Shown here: piece after piece, positions 1 to 11,288 of the stretch
Position numbering within the stretch: the first letter of the stretch is position 1
How the letters are laid out: each line of letters opens with the position of its first letter
Assembly (NCBI RefSeq): GCF_046630445.1
Contig: NC_092333.1
Span: 354,425,001-354,489,000 of the forward strand
Source: Rutidosis leptorrhynchoides
Taxonomy: Eukaryota > Streptophyta > Magnoliopsida > Asterales > Asteraceae
Direction of reading: 5' to 3'
DNA length: 64,000 nucleotides
Position numbers and translations under genes: made by a program
The notes under the pieces: model-generated
The model's input: only the letters and a program-made list of their open reading frames with translations
What the model was told of the DNA's origin: nothing
Database searches by the model: none

Positions 1-34
1 TAAATTCCTAACCAAATATTTCCCTCCTTTTAAA

Positions 35-429
35 CAAAACAAGCTTAAGAATGACATCATTAACTAAACAAAGTTATGACGAATCTCTTTACACCGCATG
101 GGAGCGATTCAAAACCCTGCTGAGAAATGCCCTAATCACCAGTTAGAACGGTCAGCCCAAATTTGTACCTTCTACAATGGTCTTACGGTAAATCATAGGA
201 CGACAGTCGATGCAGCAGCTCAAGGAAATCTGATGAACCAAACCGCAGACGAAGCATGGGAGTTGCTCGAGAATATGACAATGATCATCATGAATGGAAC
301 ATTGGTGATACAACTTCATCAACTGCTCCACTCTCCGTACTTAACAATCAAACGGAGGCCACTAAATCCCTCACGGACAAGATGGAATCTCTTGCCAAAC
401 AACTCAAAGAATTGAAGATGCAACTGTAG
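35..429 (+). pseudogene. Element A: gag core remnant (Athila-like Ty3)
   Basis: Gag forms the particle that packages retrotransposon RNA. The stretch reads as the retrotransposon gag domain: an AWERFK segment, then an ICTFYNGL segment and a DAAAQGNLMNQT segment ending in AWELLENM, which is the usual order in Athila-type Gag. The reading frame changes near 55 and near 125, and the frame open from 98 ends at 415, so the gene is dead. The N-terminal part lies left of the window. Lineage is from recognition of the family pattern; the frame breaks are seen directly. Confidence 0.8.
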
Positions 430-1339
430 CAGGTTAATCAGGTTCAGGCCTGTGTTAATTGTACAAACCCGAAACTCAATGAAGAATATCAAGTTGAGTA
501 TGAGAATCCTGACTGTTCAGTCTGTTATGTTCAATACCCAGCTCGTCAATCAAATCCTGGATTCAATCAACAACCTATCATTAACCAATTTCAAAGAAAC
601 AACCAGCCTTTTCGCTATCGTTACCCACCGTATCCACCACAACAATCTCAATTGAACTACAATCAACCACTTCCACTCACTGGTTCACCAGCTGAGGAAA
701 ATTTCCCAACCGCCCAAATTACTAAAGTAACCAACCCTGTTCTCGGGACTGATGATCAGTTGACTCAATTCATTTAAGGACAACAACAACTAAATCAAAG
801 AACTGCATCTAGACAAGACAAGATAGAGATACTAATGCGAAATCAATTGGCTCTGCTCAAAAGTCTAGAAACGCAGCTCAGACAATTATCACAATGCCTT
901 GAAACCCGACCACAAGGAAGATTACCTAATAATACTATCCAAAATCCCCACAGAGAAGAAGCTAAGCAAATGGACTCCATAATCCTAAGGGAAGAACGAT
1001 GGAGAAGGTCAACTAGGCTCAAGAATAAAGCGACATATACTCAGAAACTGCCCACTAAAACTCAAGTTTGTGTTCCTTATCCTGGAAGGCTACAGGAAGA
1101 ACCATCCAAACTCGATACCTGCAAACTTGATGGAAGATTCCTGGACACCATGTCTAAAGTTTTCAACCAGAAGAGATATATCCGAATGATTCTCTCTACA
1201 AAGGAAAGGATACCAGATTCCATAAAAATTCCACTGAGTGAAGAATGCTCGGCATTACTCAGAAACTCTCTACCGCAAAAACTAGGAGATACGAGCTGAT
1301 TCATTTTCCCGTGTTTAATATACCAATCTTGAACCATTC
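430..1339 (+). pseudogene. Element A: gag C-terminal region and linker, three stops
   Basis: One frame stays open across this stretch apart from TAA at 775-777, TGA at 1297-1299 and another TGA near 1330. It starts with an ACVNC segment at about 448 that sits where the CCHC zinc knuckle of Gag should be. The later His and Cys of the knuckle cannot be seen, so it is degenerate. A Q/N/P-rich stretch and a basic linker follow, ending in an EECSALL segment that in this family precedes the protease. The frame is the same as that of the protease downstream, so Gag and protease were one polyprotein. Linker function is unknown. Confidence 0.7.
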
Positions 1340-1623
1340 ATACACTAGCAGATTTAGGAGCAAGTATCAACCTAATTCCCTATTCTCTCTACAAGAGATT
1401 AGAGTTAGGAGACTTGTCACCAACTAAAATGACAATCCAACTTCCCAATCACACAATTCGATATCCTAAGGGCACAGTTGAAAACATCTTGGTGAAAGTC
1501 GAAAAATTCTTGTATCCTATGGATTTCGTAATGATGGACATAAAGGAAGACCTTCACACACCAATAGTGTTAGGAAGACCTTTCATGAATATGGCTAGAA
1601 CTATCATTGATGTGTACAATTAA
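1340..1623 (+). pseudogene. Element A: retropepsin (aspartic protease) domain
   Basis: This protease would cut the Gag-Pol polyprotein. The catalytic segment reads ADLGASINLIPYSLYKRL with Asp at 1351-1353; Athila-lineage proteases use DLGAS where others have DSGA or DTGA. About 75 residues later the conserved ILE/VAL-LEU-GLY-ARG-PRO-PHE segment appears as VLGRPF. The domain itself looks intact, but stops at 1297 and 1330 cut it off from Gag, and TAA at 1621-1623 ends the frame. Reverse transcriptase should follow; instead an acidic ORF follows in another frame, so pol was probably deleted here. Confidence 0.85.
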
Positions 1624-1666
1624 ACCTTGATCTTGTGATCACTTGGGGAGAGCGTTACCTTAAAAA

Positions 1667-1965
1667 TTGATCGACCTATCGATCTTTCTGGACAGGCATA
1701 GATGTTTGCTATTTTCCACTAGATGGATCACTTTCGATGATGAGTCTCCATCACCAGCAGATGATATCGAAATGGGTGTCGAATCACAGTCTATTGATGA
1801 CCCAGAAATGGAAGAAGAGGATCCCAGCGAAAAAATAGAGGAAAAGGAAGAATCTGAGAAGGAAGAGGAAATGGGAGACGTAAAAGAAACTACAGTAATA
1901 CCCTCTCTAAGCTTGGAAGACAATCATAATCGTTACGAAAAATTAATGAGGCTAGAGATGAAGGA
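1667..1965 (+). pseudogene. Element A: acidic ORF, left half
   Basis: About 99 codons are open from the ATG at 1667, rich in Glu, Asp and Ser, with a run of EEE/KEE-type residues in the middle. I recognise no domain. The open frame is interrupted at 1966 by solo LTR B, and the same frame resumes at 5191. After removal of B and one target-site copy the partial codon GA at 1964-1965 is completed by the T at 5191, so the two halves were one ORF. It lies just after the protease. It may be a protease-to-pol linker or a junction left by loss of pol. Confidence 0.55.
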
Positions 1966-3954
1966 TGTCACGACCCTACTTTTTCTGTTATCTTTTTCCG
2001 TTAGTATTTAACGTCTGTTAATTGGTATTCTTGTCACGTCATTTCTATGACTTATATTATTATTTCAATCATAATATTTTCCTTATTATATGTTATTTGA
2101 TTATATGTGTTCATATTTAGATTTATATGCTTCAACGTATTTCGATTTTCTATCCGGTAAATCGTTTCGATTTTCAATCCAACGATCAAACTTTTGTGAT
2201 TTTCAAATCCGAATTATTTTATCTATGATATTTCTATATTATATGAAGTTATAAAATATTTCTATATTTTATTTTCCGCGTGTGCGTGTTCTTTCCGAAA
2301 TTTTAATCGCGAAACAGTGTTTTCGCGAATCGGGCTGCGAATGTCCAATCGGGCCAAGAGCATGGATTAAATTAAAATAAAAAATAAGAATGGGACCCAT
2401 TATAAGGCCATTTGATCATTCACCCACTAATGCCCATATTCCTTTTATTTAATTTTTTTTTTACGTTTTTATATTTTCTCCCATTTTTCATACATTACAT
2501 ATTTCAAACCCTAATTTGCTCCCCCTCTCTCTTCCTCCCTCCCCATGAACGAAATTTTCACCTCCTCCTTCTTCAAAATATTCCTTAATCATCATCATCA
2601 TGATTCTTCATCATCTCTCATGTTTAATTGCGCAACCGGGTTCCTCTCTACGCGATCTTTAAGCCTCTTCTTCTCGATTTTTGATTTGGGTATGAACATA
2701 AACCCTAACTTTTAAATTTCATCTATTTTATACTGATTTTTTTATTTATGTTAATGTATTAGTACTTGATTTGATTTTGGTAATGTTATTATGCTTAGAA
2801 ATGCTTGATTTCATGTGTTTTCGGTATGATCAAAAGAGGACAACAGATTTTTGTTTAAAATAAGTGTACATAACTCATGTTAATGATTAATTAAAGTGTA
2901 TAAATGAGTTCCTCTCATCAAGAGCATAATTTTAGGCTTTGGATTCATGTCATTTCGAGTTACGGATCATAAAATATGCATGATTTAGTGTTTTGATGAA
3001 ATTGAAATGTGATATCTTGTAAGATCATTGTTGGTCCAACTTTGTATCCATATTTGGAGTCTTTAGGGTGTGCCATTGGGTTAGGATTTATGATGGAATG
3101 AACATTCATGTTCGGGTCATCGAAATCCGAGCCACGGATCACCCGGAATGGCTAAAACAAGTTTTGAAACGGATTAAAGAAAAGTTTGATACATGGCTGT
3201 TCTTCACGACCCCATGAACTGATATTAGGGTGTTCTGTAGTGTTCTAAGGTGTCGGGATGATTGGTTAAACAAGGATATATATAAAATTCGTCAAAAACC
3301 GACACCCGAGGCTCAAGTTATAACTCAGCGAATCTTTAATTATACTTATGGTTATGAAACTGAAACTTAGGTTATAAATAATGATTTTCATTATAATTTT
3401 ATAAAAGTAATTATTTTTAATTAATACTTATGATATATATTTATTATATCATTTAATAATTACATTATGATTTAATTATTCTTATAATTAAACTTATGAT
3501 TAATAATATATTTATTATTAATGGAATACTTATGATAAGTATAAAACTTAGGTTATGAGATTATTATATCAAGACTTATAATAAAGGTTAATTATTTATT
3601 TATTTATTATAAGACTTAGTTATTAATTATTTATAATACAATTTTATTATCATTTACTTATGTTTTAATAATTATATTAAAATACTTATGATATGTGTAA
3701 CATTTCATAATTAATTCAAGATACTTATATTATGATTAATAATTCATTATTAATTAATAATACTTATGATATGATTAATATTTAATTAATGAATTAAATA
3801 CTTATGTTATACTTATTATATCATTTAAACTTATATTAACTTTATAATTCGATTTAATTCAATTACACTTATGATATGACATGTTTATACAAATATTATT
3901 TTAAATAATATTATAACTTATATTATTAATATAATTTACACTTTAAATTTTAAT

Positions 3955-4031
3955 GTTGACTAAGTTTGACCAATGTTGACCTTTGAGTTGACTTTCGGTT
4001 GACTTTGACTTTCAGTTGACTTTTGTTGACT
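3955..4031 (+). repeat. Cluster of eight TTGAC (W-box core) motifs
   Basis: TTGAC occurs eight times in about 77 bp, often as TTGACC or TTGACT with spacing near 10-13 bp. TTGAC followed by C or T is the core bound by plant WRKY factors. This is the densest such cluster I saw in the window. A regulatory role in LTR transcription is inference only. Confidence 0.6.
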
Positions 4032-4042
4032 TTTCTAATTAA

Positions 4043-4203
4043 GGAAACTTTCCAAAAATAGAACCTTTCTAAAAATAGAAACTTTCGTAAAATAGAAACT
4101 TTCATAAAATAGAAACTTTCCAAAAATAGAAACTTTTCAAAAATGAAAACTTGCTATAAATAGAAACTTTCTAAAATTAGAAACTTTCTAAAAATAGAAA
4201 GTA
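4043..4203 (+). repeat. Tandem repeat, ~17-bp unit (AAACTTTCNAAAAATAG), about 9 copies
   Basis: Successive copies of a unit close to AAACTTTCTAAAAATAG are seen, with single-base differences and small length changes. It lies directly downstream of the TTGAC cluster within solo LTR B. Confidence 0.85.
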
Positions 4204-5190
4204 CGTGTTATACGCTGTCCTGATCATACCGAATCATACCGAGTGATGTTCTATGCTTTACTACAACAAATACTATGGTCATCATACTAAGACTTGACCT
4301 AAGTTAGTTATTTATATCGACCTGCTTTATTTTTAGGTCGGAGTTGTGATCATTCTTGATCACTTTACCTTTGTTGTTCGCTTATCTGTTTCATTTGCTT
4401 TAAGGTGAGTTATAGTACCGTTTTTCATACTATTTAAAGTATTTTTGGGATGAGATTACATGCAATTTTTGTTTTACGTTTAGACACAAGTGGAAATAAA
4501 TTTAAATTATTCATTATGAGTTGAACGAAAATATTCCATAGTCTGGTAACTGTAATCACTGGTTTCTACTAGTGAACGCGAATCCTATGGATAGATCTAT
4601 CGAGCTTGACAGCCCCATTTCGAGCTAGTCGCGCTAGCAATTTATAATCGAAATGTATTAGTACTTCGTTATTTTTGAAGATACACCTGTTCAGTGTATA
4701 TTGTTGTTTGGTAAGTGTATAGAAATGGTTAAGTGGTTACCAAGTGACTCATGGATTAATGGAATAATATTTTTATGTTTTCTAACATTTGAAATCTTGT
4801 GGTCTAAAGTTTATACGTTATTTAAACCTATAATTCACTCAACATTTTTGTTGATAGTTTACTCGCATGTTTTCTCAGGTACTTGATTATTTGGCTTCCG
4901 CTGTGCTAGAGAGTCTGCATGCATGTTGGCAGATTTTATTAAATATAAACTTACATTCTGTTTTAATACATTTAATTTGTGGGTGTTTGTTGACATTGTT
5001 TTGGTCAACTTTTGGTTAAGTACTTATGTTGGTTTTTCTAAACTTACATATTTTGGTAGGTTTCCTTTATAGGAAATCATTTTTAAATAAAGAATGCAAT
5101 GTTATTCATTAAATTCATTTAGAGTTATGATCAAGCTGTGGGACCAAGTGACGGAGCCGTTAAGGGTACTAGACGGGCGGTCACAGAGGA

Positions 5191-5638
5191 TCACAGTTTA
5201 ATTATTCGATTAAAAAAGAAAACTGCCGAGGACGTCAAAGTTAAAGATATAGAGATTGACCCTACAAGTGTCGAAATGAAGCACCATAATACTGAAGAAG
5301 CCCGCTCATCAGACGAATCCACAGAAGAAAGCTATACCAATGATGACGAGGAAGAGCAACATGAAGACATTCTGGATGATTCATACTCTCCACTCGAACC
5401 AGATCAGGAGGATCCGGACTCTTCTTCAGATCAGTTTTCGGTCATATCTAATCACGCCGACATGATAACCTTCACCAATGACACTGATGAATTTGAAGAT
5501 ATTCTCGAAGCCGTCCGCAAATCAAAAATTGATTTCACACCACGCTTAAAGGAACGGATCAAGGCTATCGAAGATGAATACAACCTCTATCTACAGAGAG
5601 AAGACGATGATGTTGAAATCTTAGAAGGGTGCATTTAA
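5191..5638 (+). pseudogene. Element A: acidic ORF, right half
   Basis: This is the in-frame continuation of the ORF interrupted at 1965. The first residues are Lys/Arg-rich; a long acidic stretch with many Asp, Glu and Ser follows, then a more ordinary C-terminal part with a coiled-coil-like RLKERIKAIEDEYNLY segment near the end. Stop is at 5636-5638. The ATG at 5138 lies inside solo LTR B and is accidental. No family recognised. It overlaps the next ORF by 10 nt in a different frame, so the two may be one reading frame broken by an indel. Confidence 0.5.
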
Positions 5639-6126
5639 GACTTTATCAATACTCGTCACGATCATATTACCATGAAGAAAGGCAACGAGAGTACAATTCA
5701 GTGGTTCACGCCACTCTCGAGACAAGATTTTGTCGAGATCAGAAGTTTATTTACTCTAAGATCTACAACGCCTTAGCCGAATTTGCACTTCTATTCTCAG
5801 CAAACCAACGAGCACTACTGACTCTCATCCGGAAGCACGTGGATCTTTACACCGGACGCCCGACTTACCACTCTATTTTGAAAATGCTCGAAGATATTCA
5901 CATTCTCTTCGCCCTCTTAGAAAGAGATAATTTTGAAAGCACACCAGACATGCTAGTGATTTACGTAACAATTGATCACCATGCTGATCTGATCATTAGA
6001 GAGTTACAAGATGTAGTAGTAAAGGAAGGAAGACGCAATAACCGATTCTCACATCTTGAGCCAGACCGAGTCAACATTGCCACCTATGTTACAAAGCAGA
6101 TAACACATATCTTCCACGAATCCTAA
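5629..6126 (+). CDS. Element A: unrecognised 165-residue ORF
   Basis: This is an undamaged 165-codon ORF, rare among the decayed frames around it. The protein looks alpha-helical and mixed in charge, with a SKIYNALAEFALLF segment, an LLTLIRKHVDLY segment and a hydrophobic IHILFALLE stretch; I see no signal peptide or membrane anchor. It lies between the acidic ORF and the LTR of A, where Athila-type elements may carry an extra 3' ORF. That position is the only clue to its role. It may be the C-terminal part of the preceding ORF after a frameshift. Not recognised as any known domain. Confidence 0.45.
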   Translation: MHLRLYQYSSRSYYHEERQREYNSVVHATLETRFCRDQKFIYSKIYNALAEFALLFSANQRALLTLIRKHVDLYTGRPTYHSILKMLEDIHILFALLERDNFESTPDMLVIYVTIDHHADLIIRELQDVVVKEGRRNNRFSHLEPDRVNIATYVTKQITHIFHES

Positions 6127-6374
6127 TTTCACATTTAAAGTTGGATGTCGGGAGATATATTCTAAGACGGTGACATTAATGCTTGGGTCAGGACTTGATA
6201 ACTCCTAAATTATACAGTTTCGATAACATTTTATGGTGTTATCCTAGCATTTTAAAGTCATTTTAATCTTAAAACACACTAAAATGGGTAAAAAGAGGAA
6301 AAAGATAATTTTAATGATTTTATTGAAGTTATGTATCAAACAGGATCAAAAACAAGTAAAAATGCAGAAATGCC

Positions 6375-6740
6375 TATGAAGCCGCCGGCATAGGAACCCT
6401 GAAGCCATCGGCTTGAAATTGAATATTCCAGAATGTTCCAGAATGGATCGCAGAATTTGATGAACTTGTTGACCAAGCAAAATTCAGTTAAAGCCGCCGG
6501 TTTCACACTGAAGCCGCCGTCCTAAGTTACACAGTTTCTCAACTTGTCGACCAAGTTCAAGTAAAAATTGAAATGAAATAAAAAAGATTGACAGATCTTT
6601 GAAGCCGTTGGCCTGTCTTCAAAGCCGCCGGCTTGGCTAGGACGGTTACGCATTTTTTGCTTGCAGATCAAGTTAAACTTGTAGAAGGAGTCACCGACCC
6701 AAGGACTCCGCCGGCTTCCCACTGAAGCCGCCGGCTTGGC
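6375..6740 (+). repeat. Degenerate ~110-bp tandem repeat with paired GAAGCCGCCGGCTTC motifs
   Basis: The near-palindrome GAAGCCGCCGGCTTC or a variant occurs at about 6378, 6401, 6490, 6509, 6601, 6620, 6705 and 6724: pairs 19-23 bp apart, repeated about every 104-112 bp. The DNA between pairs also matches weakly (an AACTTGT-GACCAAG block). The last pair lies about 20 bp before the TATA box. Three more copies follow downstream at about 6974, 6999 and 7021. Confidence 0.75.
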
Positions 6741-6756
6741 CACCATTTCTAAAAAG

Positions 6757-6764
6757 TATAAATA
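6757..6764 (+). promoter_or_regulatory. TATA box of element A LTR
   Basis: TATAAATA followed by GAGGGCTCC lies just downstream of the GC-rich repeat; transcription would start near 6790. Functional status is inferred from sequence only. Confidence 0.6.
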
Positions 6765-9453
6765 GAGGGCTCCTGTTTCAGTTTTCAATGTACAATACAA
6801 AACAACTTTTTAATTCAAGTTTTTTTCATCTACCTTTTTAAGGTATGATTCTATCCTTATTTTATTATTTATTCAGTTTTATTTACTTTGATTGTTTCTG
6901 TTCGTCTACCATTATGAACTAAACGTTCATAGTGGTTACGTGGACGAAAACTAAACTTTGTCTGGGAATCAGATGAAGCCGCCGGCTTCACCAGTCCAAG
7001 TCTCCGGCTTAACTGGAACAAAGCTGTTGGCTTCGTGCTTCATTCGTATAGTTTTTGGTTCTTTTCCTGATCTGTGTGGTAGAGTTTTTGTAATGATATT
7101 TGAACTGTTTTGAATGTGTTATGCTTCAGTATACCTGTTTGCCATTCTTAATGATTAAATAACATGATTTTAGGGTTGATTAGTACTTGATCCGATGATC
7201 TATTATTCGATTCATGCTACTTGTTTAGATCTAGTCCATCAAGCTTGTTTAATTGAATTGTATGCAACTAGGTTAAACAATATAATAATGATAAACTTGT
7301 TTGATTTGAATACGCTTATATAATAGAGTTTGATATTGTTAGGCTTAATTGAAGATCCTTTGTTTGGATTTGTTTAATTAATGATTGCAAGAAAACTTAG
7401 TAGTAATTGACTTTCAGCTAGTAACTTGAGTTGATCTACTTGGTGTTTAATAGCTTATATAATTTGTCAGTCTATTTGCATGTTGATCCTCATCACAAGA
7501 TTAATATGTATTATGTAATTAAATTGAATATGAAGAATTAAGATGTTAGTTATGCACATCACATATCTAGCATATGCTTTAAGTCCTCCTTATTAAATGA
7601 TATGCAATGCCTATCTTAACCTGTTTAGGGATAATAATTGGTCTATGACTATTATTTTGCCATGTGTTAATGTAAGTTATGAAGCTTGCCTAATATGATT
7701 CGCATACAAGTTAATTGTCCATGTAGCTGCTTTTATTTATAATTGTTTATTTTAATTATTTATTTCTTACATTTATTATTTCCTTATTCAATTCATTAAA
7801 ATATTTTCAACTGTCTCTTTCCTATGAGATAATACTCAAAATCTAAATAACAACCAAAGAATTTTCAATTATCTCTTTCAAGGTCTTCGACTCTGTGCGG
7901 AAAACCTAGTACCCGGAGAAGAATGCCGAAGATTGTATTAGGAGCGGTCTGGAGTTTGAAGTTGTCACTTCTGTATTCGGAACTCATTTAATCTACTGGT
8001 ACTTCTATCCTTTGTCTTTATATAATGTCTTTCATTATTATGCTTTGTGATATTATTGCCATGATTAGCGAGTAGTTATCTTTAGTGTATGCTATGATGT
8101 AGTCGGTTATAATGTCGAAATAATATTATGGTATGTGTATGTTGTCGATATGCTTTCCGATTATACTTTAAACGCAATCGCTTTTCCAACTAATAGAACG
8201 TAGTTATCGGCTCTGTTATTGGGAAATCGCGAACCCCGATTCAGAGTACACTATCTGTGTCACCCCTGGTAAGAGAAGTCTATTGGATACAACGTAAGTT
8301 TGACTGAGGCACATCGATTGTAGTAAGTCCCCGAGCCTTGGATTCCAACTGAGGACTCTTTCGTAGTGAAACATATAACTAGACCCCTATTACATTGTCG
8401 GTCCTAGACCATGCTAATGTAGTTACCAAGAATATAAATTTCGTACGTGCACGCTGAAGCACAATGGTTGTTGTAGGCTGTACCTCTGCTAAGTAAGGCC
8501 ATGGAACCCGATCACTGCTGATTAGTACACTTCACCATAATGCGGTCACAAGCATTGCACCCCGCTTGAGGGATTCTTAGTTAATTAAGGAACTCTTTGT
8601 TTAAAAACATAAAGGATTGGACCGTTAGGATAACCGAACATGTTCATGGAAGTCGAACCTGACTTGGCCATGGTGTTCTTTATGGTTGAATTCTTTTTAA
8701 GGGCCTAACTACCTTTTAAAACCCAATCATTAACGAAAGCATCAAAACACATCATGTTTGTTTGATACGGCACACCCTGTATTCTATTATGCTTAAGAAA
8801 TTTTAGACCTTTGTAGAATGTTAATACGTCACCCAACTGAGTCGCTCAATTGGATGAGCCGTCTGAACGTGCATTGCTGTAGTCAGACTGCACGGGTATC
8901 AGGGGTAAGGGATGTTGCTGTCTATTCAGAATCTTCAAGCCTAACGCATTACCCAGTGACATGTCTTATGACAGGTGATTTTAGGACTAGTGTAATGAAT
9001 ACAAGGTCACTACCTATTCATGAGCCAGCATTCCCTAATCTCTGCAAAGTAACTGATGAAACCATAGTATGCACTTGTTTTAACATTATATGAATTACAA
9101 ATTTTATCGCATTTACTTTATTTTATCTTATAAACCAGAAAACCCAAAATTAGGTAATAAACCACTGCTCCTTCACTTTAGGATTATCTTAAGCTTTAAC
9201 TATAGGTTCGATTCTAGTGATATCTTAAAAATAAGACCCTAGGTCATACTTCCCTTACTCATCATAATAAGGAGTAGTACGATTTAGGCCCCGCTAAATA
9301 TAAACTTAAAACAATTAGCTCCCCTCTGGATGGCTTATTCTGACGCGTTGCGGCCTTCAAACACTGCATAAATAAAACTGTATGTTTCAGTCATATCAAG
9401 GAGATAGTTTTACATCATGCATATATGTACACTATCAGTCATTATGCTAGTAC

Positions 9454-11253
9454 TGATATCGGCCAAAAAGTCACGTTTTTACCCCCGATATTGAGCCCTA
9501 AAACAATAAAGTTCTAAACTTTATCATCAAAATAATCGCTTTGTCAGTTAATATTGTAGATTAAGGAAATTACAAAGGCAACACAAAAAGAATCAAGTAA
9601 ATCGGAGCTAAAACAAAGATTCTAGAGTGAAAACGGTGAAAGACAAGTTACGACCCCGGAAACCAAGTTACGATCCCGGAAATGAGCAAAACGATCCAAG
9701 CAAAATAGAAAACCAGCCTAGGCACCGACCTCCTGATCTGGCTTTCCACACCATTCTACCACAAAGGGCACCAGCTTGCCAGATCAACAAACATCGGGCA
9801 TGGAAAAGGCTACGCAAACGGGCTTCCTGGCACCGGCCTGTGGCATCGGCTGTGGTTCCGTCCTGCCAGCCGCTCCCAGCCAAATTTCTCCTATAAAATG
9901 GGGCATTTGGGATTATTTTTACACACACTCAACTTTGTACTTCAATTTAGATTCAAATATTTTTATTTAGTTTTTAGTAGTAGCTAGCTTAAAGCATGTA
10001 TTGTTATCATTTATGTTTAATGATGCGTTCCGATATTGCCATGTTAGCTTAATTAATTTGTATGTTACCATGATAGAAGTTTGGGTTAACGTAGTTATGT
10101 TATATTAGTATGATTACTGTTGTTATACTGAATCTGTGACTCTGATAGATTTGTCTGCTAGCATCTTAAGGATTGACCAACCTAGGTTGTGATCAAGACT
10201 TATCCATCTATATGACCTTAGCTACTTCAATAGATTAAGACCCCTGGTTATACTGTACATGAAGATTCTATGAACTCGGTATGGTTGGAGTTCCCGAGAG
10301 GCATCTAATGCGCTTTTAGGACACGAAACTTAAGAATTGATACATGAATGACCTAGTATGCCTATTGATTGTTCCAAGGAGACGTATTCGGACCATTAAT
10401 ATTTAGTTAGTGCCTTAACTGTAAGACCCAATCCTGTTGCATATTCTTGTTTGATTGTTGCCCTAGGACCAAGTCATATCAACTATTTCATGTATCTACT
10501 AGGTTTCTATCTGTTTAATTTTAGTATATCAACTGTAATGATGGATAATGTCTAGATTAGTATAATCTCATTAGTATGATGAAATGGTTGTTAGTTCACA
10601 TTAATGTTTTGTCAACTTGACCCGACGGACTCCTTCCGTTTTTGATCAGTGTTCACTCAACACGGCACGTTGTTATTCAGTTCCCTGAACTGGTAACGAG
10701 GGTTAGGATTAGAACTCAACTCACTAATAAACCTAGTGCTTTACTAAGGATAACCTCTGAGGTATAGATACCCTTTAATTATACAACCAAGTGAAATACT
10801 TTTCACTGCTCAACGAGAACTCTGAGAGTCTAGAGATAAGTAGGTCCGTGTAATTGGCTCATTCAACCAGATCTACATTATTCTAATCATAGCTTTAACA
10901 TAAGCATAATTACCTTTTCCTAGCCCAAATTGATATCTTGGTCAACATTTCCTTGATCAGCATACAACCGATGTCCCTCCATTACCTTTACCTTTTCATA
11001 ATTAGGAACCAACTACTATCTTTCATCTAGGTAATTTAACCAAAGACAATTATCCACTTGATCTTCAATTCGTTAAACCATTCAAAAACATGACCTTAGG
11101 TTAATTACACCTTCTACTCTATAAGTTAAAAAGTGAATTTAGGCTCCTCAAAATATAATTAGAAGAAAGAGGAAACCTTGTTGACAAGTTCATACTGTCA
11201 CTTTGCGACCTAACGACACTGAATAAATAAAACCGTCCAGTTTAGACATATCA
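9454..11253 (+). repeat. Element C 5' LTR
   Basis: It starts TGATAT and ends ATATCA, a perfect 6-bp terminal inverted repeat. The first ~530 bp match the 3' LTR at 21268. The primer site follows 17 bp after the end, longer than usual, so the true end could instead be at CCA, 11264. It contains a TATA box at 9892 and a GC-rich promoter-proximal stretch. ORFs at 9627-9896 and on the opposite strand are chance products of that GC-rich stretch. Confidence 0.85.
9892..9898 (+). promoter_or_regulatory. TATA box of element C 5' LTR
   Basis: CTCCTATAAAATGGGGC is preserved in the 3' LTR at 21744-21750 as CTCCTATAAAATAGGGC. Both are preceded by GC-rich DNA. Confidence 0.65.
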
Positions 11254-11270
11254 TAGGGAGACCAAGTTAT

Positions 11271-11288
11271 TGGCGCCGCTGCCGAGGA
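11271..11288 (+). other. Primer-binding site of element C (tRNA-Asp type)
   Basis: TGGCGCCGCTGCCGAGGA matches the primer site typical of Athila and Tat elements, complementary to the 3' end of tRNA-Asp. Element E has the same site with GGGGA at the end. Confidence 0.85.

Larger units (their letters stand above)
1966..5185. mobile_element. Solo LTR B (3.2 kb, Ty3-type)
   Basis: The unit starts TGTCACGACCC and ends GGGCGGTCACA. It is flanked by AAGGA (1961-1965) and GAGGA (5186-5190), a 5-bp target duplication with one mismatch. No primer site, internal region or second LTR is present, so it is a solo LTR left by recombination. The interrupted ORF of element A is in frame across it, which independently supports the ends. 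Inside are AT-rich tracts (3390-3950), eight TTGAC cores, a 17-bp tandem repeat and, at 4570-4600 and 4880-4915, blocks shared with the LTRs of F, G and H. The short ORFs inside (for example 4701-4886) show no sign of being genes. Confidence 0.85.
6196..9413 (+). mobile_element. LTR of element A (~3.2 kb), right boundary approximate
   Basis: The putative LTR opens TGATAACTCC at 6196 and ends TATCA at 9398 or ACATCA at 9413. Its last ~90 bp resemble the end of the 5' LTR of C (aataaaac-gt, then agacatatca and a-ggaga blocks). A TATA box and upstream GC-rich repeat support an LTR promoter. As it follows the A coding remnants and has no primer site after it, I take it as the 3' LTR. Target duplication cannot be tested because the left LTR is outside. 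The interior 7050-9300 has no plausible gene; 8818-9093 is a chance ORF. Bases 9414-9453 are unassigned flank. Confidence 0.55.

Noticed and set aside
2515-2720. Pyrimidine-rich stretch with ATGs resembling a host gene 5' region
   Set aside because: It lies inside solo LTR B and no extended reading frame or exon follows.
8818-9093. 91-codon ORF in the A LTR
   Set aside because: No counterpart in the related C LTR and no recognisable domain.
9627-9970. Overlapping ORFs on both strands of the C LTR (also 21532-21780)
   Set aside because: GC-rich promoter-side DNA gives chance ORFs; they are not conserved in frame between the two LTRs.
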